DNA of 64,000 nt from DASQFI01 sp963780895 (GTDB lineage Bacteria; Acidobacteriota; Vicinamibacteria; Vicinamibacterales; SCN-69-37). The stretch spans positions 1-64,000 of the forward strand of contig CAWAEG010000001.1 of the NCBI GenBank assembly GCA_963780895.1. The letters are read 5' to 3'. Every line of letters starts with the position of its first letter. Position 1 is the first letter of the stretch. Positions 57,842 through 64,000 of this stretch are shown here, piece by piece. The notes under the pieces are model-generated. The model saw only the letters and a program-made list of their open reading frames with translations, was not told where the DNA came from and made no database searches. A program made the position numbers and the translations under genes.

Positions 57842-57876
57842 TTTACGAAAAGCGTAAAACGACTTCTGAGGTCATT
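57824..57876. repeat. Family-A palindromic repeat A7
   Basis: There are 24-base arms with three mismatches (57824-57847 and 57853-57876), AATGACCTCCGAGGTCATTT on the left, around a five-base loop. It provides the apparent start codon of the kinase-TolB gene on the minus strand. Confidence 0.85.
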
Positions 57877-57888
57877 TCAGCAACTGCG

Positions 57889-58476
57889 TCACGAATCCTT
57901 CGACTCCGCGATGTTCTTCCGACGGGCCCGGCGCGCTGGCGTCGTGGCCGGTTCAGTACCTTTGACCCGGTACAGCACGTACACGCAGCCACCCTCCAGT
58001 TGCCGGCTTTCGATCAGTGCGAGATCGATCTGCTTCCGCACGCCCGGAAACATCGGAATGCCGGAGCCCAGAACCACCGGATGGACGTTCAAGCCAACCT
58101 CGTCGATGAGGCCAGCGTTGAACAGGTCGCTCGCGAGCTCACCGCCGCCCATCACGCAGATACCCTTCCCATCTGTCTTCTTGAGCGCGGCGACGAATCC
58201 CGCGGCATCATCGGCGATGATTTCGATCTTCGGATTGTCCGACTGCTTCAACGTCCGCGAGAAGACATAGTTCTTGACGCCAGGATATCCGCCGCCGCCG
58301 CTTCTGGCGGCGACCGCATACGTCTTGCGCCCCATCACGACCGTGTCGATCGTCTTCCAGAACGCGTTGGTGATGGCGCTGACGTCCTTACTCCATCGGA
58401 GCCAATCGACGGAGTGATCCGGCCGCGCGATGAACCCGTCCAGACTGCACGCGGCGCCGAATGTAACCGTTCGCAT
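57889..58476 (-). CDS. Dihydrofolate-reductase-like (RibD C-terminal family) reductase
   Basis: A 195-residue NADPH-dependent reductase of the RibD-C/DHFR superfamily: AACSLDGFIARPDHSVDWL, VVMGRKTY, YVFSRTLK, GICVMGGGELASDLFNAGLIDE and NVHPVVLGSGIPMFPG. The fold and VMGRKTY/GGGEL motifs are diagnostic; the substrate is unknown. ATG 58476 gives a normal family N-terminus. The longer frame from 58599 starts with 41 residues read from the TTTGAGCC-type repeat and is rejected. A basic tail (ARRARRKNIAESKDS) is unusual. Confidence 0.87.
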   Translation of the reverse strand: MRTVTFGAACSLDGFIARPDHSVDWLRWSKDVSAITNAFWKTIDTVVMGRKTYAVAARSGGGGYPGVKNYVFSRTLKQSDNPKIEIIADDAAGFVAALKKTDGKGICVMGGGELASDLFNAGLIDEVGLNVHPVVLGSGIPMFPGVRKQIDLALIESRQLEGGCVYVLYRVKGTEPATTPARRARRKNIAESKDS

Positions 58477-58520
58477 GTGGATCGCTTCGTTCGCTATGAC
58501 CTTCAGGCTACTCCACCTTA

Positions 58521-58594
58521 CTTTTGGCCCTTTGGCCTGGCTCTTTTCTTCGCCTCCGAGCCCTTGAGCCCTGAGCCTTTGAGCCTTGCTCTTC
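58521..58594. repeat. Degenerate TTTGAGCC/TTTGGCC short repeat array (G3)
   Basis: An array of loose 7-9 base units such as TTTTGGCC, TTTGGCC, CTTGAGCC, CTGAGCC and TTTGAGCC lies in the divergent gap between the reductase and the cytochrome c gene. Minus-strand reading gives KAQRLRAQGLGG-like peptide, a false N-terminal extension of the reductase frame. Confidence 0.6.
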
Positions 58595-58614
58595 CCCATG
58601 GCAAGCTAGGCGTC

Positions 58615-59127
58615 ATGAAAACCGCATCGGGCCTTCGATTCCTCACCCATTTCCGGCTTTTCGGCGTCGCGGCCATCGGCGGCGCGGGGGCGCTGATGGC
58701 CATCGCGTCGGCGCAGACGACGGCGGGCCAGGCACCGCCGGCACCGAAGACCACTCAGCGCCCCGCGGCGCCAGGCGCGGCCGCGCCGACGCGCGTGGCC
58801 GGCGACGTCGCGAGGGGCGAGTACCTCGTGAACAACGTCGCGCTATGCGTGCAGTGCCACTCGCCGCGCGACCAGCGCGGCAACATCATCGCGAACGAGC
58901 GGCTCACCGGCGGTCCCATTCCCGTTCGCGGACCGGCCTGGGGCCAGGAATGGGCCTACCGCGCGCCGGCCCTGGCCGGGCTGCCGGGATTCACTGACGA
59001 GCAGATCGTCATGCTCCTCACCGAAGGCCACGCCGGGGATCGGCCCGCGCCGCGCCGGCCCATGCCGCCGTTCCGCATGAATCGCGCGGACGCGGAAGCC
59101 ATCGCCTCCTACTTGCGTTCGCGCTGA
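58615..59127 (+). CDS. Secreted mono-haem c-type cytochrome
   Basis: A 170-residue protein with a signal peptide (LFGVAAIGGAGALMAIASAQ), an Ala/Pro-rich linker and a cytochrome c domain: GEYLVNNVALCVQCHSPRDQ (CxxCH haem site) and a distal Met probably in RPMPPFRMNRADAEAIASYL. It would carry electrons in the periplasm or accompany a dehydrogenase. No oxidoreductase partner is adjacent. ATG 58615 is the first Met before the signal peptide; upstream frame starts lie antisense to the reductase gene. Confidence 0.88.
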   Translation: MKTASGLRFLTHFRLFGVAAIGGAGALMAIASAQTTAGQAPPAPKTTQRPAAPGAAAPTRVAGDVARGEYLVNNVALCVQCHSPRDQRGNIIANERLTGGPIPVRGPAWGQEWAYRAPALAGLPGFTDEQIVMLLTEGHAGDRPAPRRPMPPFRMNRADAEAIASYLRSR

Positions 59128-59197
59128 TGAATCGGACTGACTGAGTCTCGGCCAGAATCAGCAGTTATCCATTGACCAGGATCGTCCGTCTTACTAC

Positions 59198-61720
59198 ATG
59201 GCACTCGGCCAACTTATGGTCAAAGACCTGATTCACGCTGTTCGCATGCTCCGCCAGTCGAAGGGTTGGACGGTCGTCGTCCTGTTGTCGCTCGCGCTGG
59301 GGATTGGCGCGAATACGGCGCTGTTCACCGCGATCAACGGGGTGTTGCTGCAGACCGTGACCGTGCCGGATCCAGGCTCGCTCGTGCGCCTGAAATGGGC
59401 CGGCGACAACGACATGGTGCGCAACACGAGCGAGTACGGCTCGAATCAGCCGTACCACGGCAAACGCGTGACAGCGACCTTCGCGCATCCCGGTTATCTC
59501 GAGTTGCGCAAGGCCAACAAGACGCTGACCGACATCGCCGCGCTCAACCCCAACAACCGCCTCAACGTCGTCATCAAAGGCGAGGCCGATCTGGCCAACG
59601 TCGCCACCGTCACGGGCAATTACTTCACGGTGCTGCGGGCGACGCCGCACCTCGGCCGGCTGATGACGGAGGATGACGACCGGCCCGGGGCACCGCTGGT
59701 CGGCGTCCTGAGCCACGCGTTCTGGCGCAAGCGGTTCGCCTCGGATCCATCGGTCGTGGGCCAGGTCATTGCCGTCAACAATCTGCCGCTCTCCGTCATC
59801 GGCGTGACGCCGGAGGGCTTTGGCGGTGTCCAGAATCCCGGCGATCCCGGTCCGGACATGACCCTGCCAGTGTCGAAGGATCCGCAGCTCTTCCCGGGAC
59901 AAAAGCGCATCAGCGAAGGCACGTCGTACTGGCTCCAGATGATCGGCCGGCTGAAGCCGGGCGCCACGCTCGAGAACGTGAAGGGCAATCTCGATGGGGT
60001 GTTTCAACAGGCGGCCCGCGACGGCCTGACCGGCTACATGGCTGCGCTCACCGACGAGGAGCGCAATCTCTCGACCAACAAGCGCGAGCGCACGCGCGTG
60101 CCGGAGCTGGCGCCGGGGTCCGCGAGCCACGGCATCTACGACTTCGACGACAACTCGCGCCGGACGGCGACGCTCCTGAGCGGCGTCGTGATCGCGGTGC
60201 TGCTGATCGTCTGTGCCAACGTCGCCAACCTCCTGCTGTCGAGGGCCACGTCGCGACGCAAGGAAATCTCGGTGCGGCTGTCGATGGGCGCGTCGCGATC
60301 GCGGCTCATCCGCCAGTTGCTGACGGAGAGCGTGTTGCTGTCGGTGCTGGGCGGCTCGCTCGGGATCGCGGTCGCCTACTGGCTGCGCGGCCTCCTGCCG
60401 TTTGGCGCGACGGCGACGCTCGACTGGCGCGTCTTCGGCTTCGTGTTCGGCTTGAGCATGTGCACCGGCATGCTGTTCGGCCTCCTCCCGGCGTTCCGCG
60501 CCACGCGCGTCGATCTCGCCGAGGCCATGAAATTGGAGAGCCGCAGCGTCGCCGGCGGGCGCAGCTGGCTCAGCATGGGATTGCTCGTCGTCCAGGTGGC
60601 GCTGTCGGTCGTGCTGGTGATTGGCGCAGGGCTGTTCGTCCGGACGCTCCACAATCTGCGCCACGTCGACGTCGGCTTCAATCCCAATCACCTGTTGCTG
60701 TTTGCCGTCGATCCGACGCTCAACGGGTACGACGCCGATCGCACCGCGAACTTCTACACCGATCTCCAGCAGGCGCTCAACGCGCTGCCCGGCGTGCGCT
60801 CGACGGCGCTCACCCGTGTCGCCTTTCTGTCGGGCGGCCGCAGCACCAGCTCGATCCACATTCAGGGCAGGACCGGCCCCCACAACGTGCACATGATGCA
60901 GGTGTCGCCCGAATTCTTCACGACGCTCGAGATACCGATCGTGCACGGACGCGGCTTCACCGATCGCGATACGAAGAGCTCTCCGAAGGTCGTGGTCATC
61001 AGCGAGGCCGCGGCGAGGAAGTACTTCCCGGGGGAAAGTCCCATCGGCAAGCGCGTCGGCTTTTCGCCCGAGACTACCAGCGAGTTCGAAATCGTCGGCG
61101 TCATCCGCGACGTGCGCTACGCGAGCGTGCGCGACGAACCGCCGCCGACGTTGTTCCAGGCCGCGACGCAGGGACCGATGCGACGCATGATCGCGGTCGT
61201 GCGTTCCGCCGGCGATCCCGCGCAGTTGATCGAACCCGCGCGCGCCGCCGTCCGGCGCCTCGATTCGAACCTGCCGATCACGAACGTCGCCACGCAGTCC
61301 GAGCAGGTCGAGCGCCGCTTCACGCAGGATCGGCTCTTTGCCAACGCGTTGTCGTTCTTCGGCAGCCTCGCGCTGCTGCTCGCGGCGATCGGCCTGTTCG
61401 GACTGATGTCCTACAACGTCGGACGCCGCAGCCAGGAAATCGGGATCCGCATGGCGCTCGGCGCCAGGCGGATCGACGTCATTCGGATGATCCTTGCCGA
61501 GTCGATCACGCTCGTCGCTGTCGGCCTGGTGATCGGCCTCGGCGGCGCATTCTGGCTTGGCCGCCTGGTGGCGACCTTCCTCTTCGGTCTCGCGCCGACG
61601 GACGCCGCGACGATCGCGGCCGCGGTCGCGCTCATCGCCGTCGTGTCGGCGCTTGCCGGCTATCTGCCGGCACGCCGCGCCTCGCTGGTGGATCCGAATG
61701 TCGTCCTGAACCGGGGCTGA
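59198..61720 (+). CDS. MacB/FtsX-family ADOP permease
   Basis: An 840-residue permease. It lacks the extra ADOP N-terminal domain and starts MALGQLMVKDLIHAVRMLRQ, then has a helix (VVLLSLALGIGANTALFTAI), a MacB core, an FtsX bundle (LLSGVVIAVLLIVCANVANLLL), RRKEISVRLSMGASRSRLIRQLLTE, a second core (HIQGRTGPHNVHM) and a C-terminal bundle (SLALLLAAIGLFGLMSYNVG) ending GYLPARRASLVDPNVVLNRG. It is convergent with another ADOP permease across element B4; repeat B4 begins at the base after its stop. Confidence 0.92.
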   Translation: MALGQLMVKDLIHAVRMLRQSKGWTVVVLLSLALGIGANTALFTAINGVLLQTVTVPDPGSLVRLKWAGDNDMVRNTSEYGSNQPYHGKRVTATFAHPGYLELRKANKTLTDIAALNPNNRLNVVIKGEADLANVATVTGNYFTVLRATPHLGRLMTEDDDRPGAPLVGVLSHAFWRKRFASDPSVVGQVIAVNNLPLSVIGVTPEGFGGVQNPGDPGPDMTLPVSKDPQLFPGQKRISEGTSYWLQMIGRLKPGATLENVKGNLDGVFQQAARDGLTGYMAALTDEERNLSTNKRERTRVPELAPGSASHGIYDFDDNSRRTATLLSGVVIAVLLIVCANVANLLLSRATSRRKEISVRLSMGASRSRLIRQLLTESVLLSVLGGSLGIAVAYWLRGLLPFGATATLDWRVFGFVFGLSMCTGMLFGLLPAFRATRVDLAEAMKLESRSVAGGRSWLSMGLLVVQVALSVVLVIGAGLFVRTLHNLRHVDVGFNPNHLLLFAVDPTLNGYDADRTANFYTDLQQALNALPGVRSTALTRVAFLSGGRSTSSIHIQGRTGPHNVHMMQVSPEFFTTLEIPIVHGRGFTDRDTKSSPKVVVISEAAARKYFPGESPIGKRVGFSPETTSEFEIVGVIRDVRYASVRDEPPPTLFQAATQGPMRRMIAVVRSAGDPAQLIEPARAAVRRLDSNLPITNVATQSEQVERRFTQDRLFANALSFFGSLALLLAAIGLFGLMSYNVGRRSQEIGIRMALGARRIDVIRMILAESITLVAVGLVIGLGGAFWLGRLVATFLFGLAPTDAATIAAAVALIAVVSALAGYLPARRASLVDPNVVLNRG

Positions 61721-61886
61721 CCGTTTTCGAGTGAGGCGTAGCGTGTTCCTGCGCCCTCCCGCTCGCTGCTTGCCGCAAGGCAGCGTGATCGGCCGCCTCC
61801 GCTGAAGCTACGGCGGGCCAAGGGCCTGCCTCGCGGCGCTCGCAAAGGTCGGGCGCAGCTACACGCTACGCCTCACTCGAAAACGC
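61721..61886. repeat. Family-B palindromic element, copy B4
   Basis: A 166-bp element with arms CCGTTTTCGAGTGAGGCGTA and TACGCCTCACTCGAAAACGC. The ~100-base core matches copy B2 apparently base for base, yet the arms have a different variable segment (GAGTGAG instead of CAGATCG) on both sides. It lies between convergent ADOP genes. Confidence 0.88.
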
Positions 61887-61913
61887 AGTAGCGCCCGCTC
61901 CGGCGGTCGGTCT

Positions 61914-64000
61914 CTACAGACTCCTCAGCGCCTGAATCGGATCCACCTGGGTCGCCCGCCGCGCCGGAATCAACGCCGCCAGGACGGCCACGACGAGCAG
62001 CACGACCGGCACCGTCACGAGCGTCGTCACATCCGCCGGCTCGACCTGGAACAACAGCGGCTCGAGCACGCTCGCGAGCACCTGGCCCAGTGCGATCGCG
62101 CCCGCCAGCCCGACGACGAGACCCACGCCCGTCAGCAGCAGCGCTTGTCGCAGGATCATCACGAGCACGGATTGCCGGTGCGCGCCAAGCGCCATGCGGA
62201 TGCCGATTTCCTGCGTGCGTTGCGAGACGGAATACGCCATGACGCCGTAGAGCCCCACTGCCGCGAGGACGAGCGCGATGCCGGCGAACACACCCAGCAG
62301 GATCGACTGAATCCTCGGCAGCGACGTCGAATCGGCCACCAATTGCGACAGCGCCGTCGTCGCGGCCACCGGTTGCTCCGGATCCACGGCCTGGATCTCG
62401 TGCCGCACCGATGCCGTCAGTGTCGTCGGGTCGATCGCCGTCTTCAGCACGAAGTTCATCGCAGGGCTCGGCATCTGCGCGAACGGCTCGTACATCTGCG
62501 CCTGATCCTTGTCGGTGAGCCCGTAGTGCTTCACCGTTCCCACGACGCCGACGATTTCCCGGACGATGTTCGAGTTGCGGCCCATCCGGATCCGCTGGCC
62601 GATCGGGTTCTCGTTGGGATAGTGCATCCGGACGAACACGTCGTTGACGACGGCGACGCGCGGCGCGGTGGCGCGATCTTCGTCAGTGAATGCCCGCCCT
62701 TTCAGGATGGGGATGCCGATCGTCTCGAAGTATCCAGGACCGACCAGGTAGTAGATCGCCGACACGCCCTGCCCCGGCGGCAACGGCGGACGGCCCTCGA
62801 AGGTGATCGAGTAGATCTCGTCGCTGCCGCCGATGGGCACCGAGGACGTGAGCGCCACCGACTCGACGCCCGGCAGCGCGCGCAGCCGCGTGATCGCGCG
62901 GTCGTAGAAATCGATCAGCCGCCCGGTGTCGGCGTACTTCGGCATCGGCAGCAGCGTAGTCACTCGCAGCCGCTGCTCGGTCGCGAAGCCCGGCTGGACG
63001 TTCGCCAGCTTCTGGAAACTTCGGAGCAGCAGCCCGGCGCCGACGAGAAGCACGATGGCGAGCGCCACCTCGCTCACGACGAGCGCGCTGCGCAGCCAGC
63101 GCCGCAGCGGCCCGGAACCGCCGCGCGCGCTTTCCTTGAGCGACTCGATGAGATTCGTGCGCGCGGCCGAGATCGCCGGCGCGAGCCCGAAGAGAACGGC
63201 CGTCACCGCGGACAGACCGAGCGTGAACGCGAGGACGACGCCGTCCACGCGAATGTCGGCCGAACGCGGCAACAGCGTTGGATAGGCCGCGACGAGCGCG
63301 GACGTGGACCAGTACGCGACGAGGAGGCCGAGGCCGCCGCCGACCACGGCGAGCACCAGGCTTTCGGTCAGCAGCTGCTGCACGATGCGGCCGCGGCCGG
63401 CGCCGATGGCCGTGCGGATCGCCATCTCACGCGCGCGGACGGTCGCGCGCGCCAGGTGCATGTTCGCGAGGTTCGCGCAGGCGACGAGGAGCACCAGGCC
63501 GACCGCGCCGAGGAGAATCAACAGCATCGGCCGGACGTTGCCGACGGCCGCTTCATGCAGCGAGCGCACAACGACGCCCCATCCTTTGTTGGAGTTGGAA
63601 TACTGCTGTTCAAGCCGCGACCCGATCGCGCTCATCTCGACGCTGGCCTGATCAACCGTGATCCCGGGCTTCAGGCGGCCAACGACACTCAGGTAGTGGG
63701 CGCCGCGCGACTGAAGCTCGCCAGCCTCGAATGACCGGGGCGTGAATACCGCGATGTCCCGGCCTCCGAAGCGCCAGTCCGGGTGCATGACGCCGACGAT
63801 CGTGTACGGCCGGCCGTTCAGCGTGACCGACTGATTCACGACGTCTTCACGTCCGCCAAACGTGCGCTGCCAGAACCCGTGATTGAGAATGACGACGAAG
63901 TGTTTGCCCTGTTCGAACTCCTCGGACCGGAATCCTCGACCGCGCACGGGCGTGCCGCCAAGCATCTCGAGAAAGCCCTCGGTGCCCGTCAAACCGCGGA
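61914..64000 (-). CDS. MacB/FtsX-family ADOP permease (5' end outside window)
   Basis: The frame is open through the right edge, so the N-terminus lies beyond position 64000. The visible ~695 residues start inside the first MacB core (TEGFLEMLGGTPVRGRGF, WQRTFGGREDVV, IVGVMHPDWRFGG). They continue with an FtsX bundle (ILLGAVGLVLLVACANLANM), a second core (SIPIGGSDEIYSITFE-like SVPIGGSDE) and the final bundle (GIALVLAAVGLYGVMAYSVS). The product ends PARRATQVDPIQALRSL, the usual ADOP terminus. It is a paralog of, and convergent with, the permease at 59198-61720. Confidence 0.9.
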   Translation of the reverse strand, partial: RGLTGTEGFLEMLGGTPVRGRGFRSEEFEQGKHFVVILNHGFWQRTFGGREDVVNQSVTLNGRPYTIVGVMHPDWRFGGRDIAVFTPRSFEAGELQSRGAHYLSVVGRLKPGITVDQASVEMSAIGSRLEQQYSNSNKGWGVVVRSLHEAAVGNVRPMLLILLGAVGLVLLVACANLANMHLARATVRAREMAIRTAIGAGRGRIVQQLLTESLVLAVVGGGLGLLVAYWSTSALVAAYPTLLPRSADIRVDGVVLAFTLGLSAVTAVLFGLAPAISAARTNLIESLKESARGGSGPLRRWLRSALVVSEVALAIVLLVGAGLLLRSFQKLANVQPGFATEQRLRVTTLLPMPKYADTGRLIDFYDRAITRLRALPGVESVALTSSVPIGGSDEIYSITFEGRPPLPPGQGVSAIYYLVGPGYFETIGIPILKGRAFTDEDRATAPRVAVVNDVFVRMHYPNENPIGQRIRMGRNSNIVREIVGVVGTVKHYGLTDKDQAQMYEPFAQMPSPAMNFVLKTAIDPTTLTASVRHEIQAVDPEQPVAATTALSQLVADSTSLPRIQSILLGVFAGIALVLAAVGLYGVMAYSVSQRTQEIGIRMALGAHRQSVLVMILRQALLLTGVGLVVGLAGAIALGQVLASVLEPLLFQVEPADVTTLVTVPVVLLVVAVLAALIPARRATQVDPIQALRSL

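Noticed and set aside
58477..58599. 41-residue N-terminal extension of the DHFR-like reductase
   Set aside because: It is encoded by a degenerate TTTGAGCC repeat array; the family N-terminus begins at the Met encoded at 58476.
59165..60946. 593-codon minus-strand frame opposite the ADOP permease
   Set aside because: It is Arg/His/Val-rich shadow coding without secretion or domain signals; the plus strand is a textbook ADOP permease.

Overview
The window is GC-rich, densely packed chromosomal DNA. It looks like a soil or sediment bacterium of the Acidobacteriota, most likely a Vicinamibacteria-type lineage. This is inferred from gene content: four Hanks-type Ser/Thr kinases (two carrying TolB/PD40 propellers), four large MacB/FtsX 'ADOP' permeases (one regulated by PadR), sulfatases with a formylglycine-generating enzyme, LigC and split LigD DNA-repair enzymes, BNR and FG-GAP propeller proteins, and many intergenic palindromic repeats. 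No rRNA, tRNA, CRISPR array, transposase, integrase or phage gene was seen, so this reads as ordinary chromosome shaped by small non-coding repeats.

Layout. 1-5.4 kb: end of a GMC-associated protein, a cholesterol-oxidase-like GMC oxidoreductase, a small zinc-binding protein, a secreted Asp-box propeller and a lipoprotein. 5.6-13 kb: an EfpL-type EF-P paralog, a sulfatase-like hydrolase, a 39-residue membrane peptide with a Na+/solute symporter, and an ABC-2 exporter operon (ATPase plus two permeases). 13-19 kb: a kinase-TolB receptor, a DUF2934 protein, a CGNR regulator divergent from a DinB/zinc-finger-PP2C operon, and a repeat-filled gap. 19-30 kb: an EEP nuclease-like lipoprotein overlapping a DUF4139 protein, an IPT/TIG protein, an FAD monooxygenase, a six-TM kinase with an ADOP permease, and STAS, YjbR and PRC-barrel proteins. 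30-38 kb: a GT-C-like membrane protein with an alpha/beta hydrolase, then a DNA-end-repair island (LigC, two LigD-type polymerase proteins, a LigD-type ligase) without Ku. 38-45.6 kb: gamma-glutamyltransferase, FG-GAP protein, Tat lipoprotein esterase, and a sulfatase divergent from its likely activating enzyme. 45.7-50 kb: a six-gene operon (methyltransferase, two small proteins, PlsC-like acyltransferase, DUF1772 and MATE). 50-64 kb: PadR-ADOP, a soluble kinase, a kinase-TolB/PEP-mutase pair, a DHFR-like reductase, cytochrome c and two convergent ADOP permeases.

The most striking feature is not a gene. Several families of imperfect palindromes sit at gene borders. Family A (core GACCTC/GAGGTC, seven full copies and one probable half copy) repeatedly supplies the stop codon, and in two cases apparently the start codon, of the flanking gene. 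Family B (four copies, 131-166 bp) has a nearly invariant core but arms that differ from copy to copy while staying complementary. Other repeat families are translated as C-terminal tails of real proteins. Two gene remnants, a lytic-transglycosylase SLT motif and the last strands of an outer-membrane barrel, also lie in the gaps.
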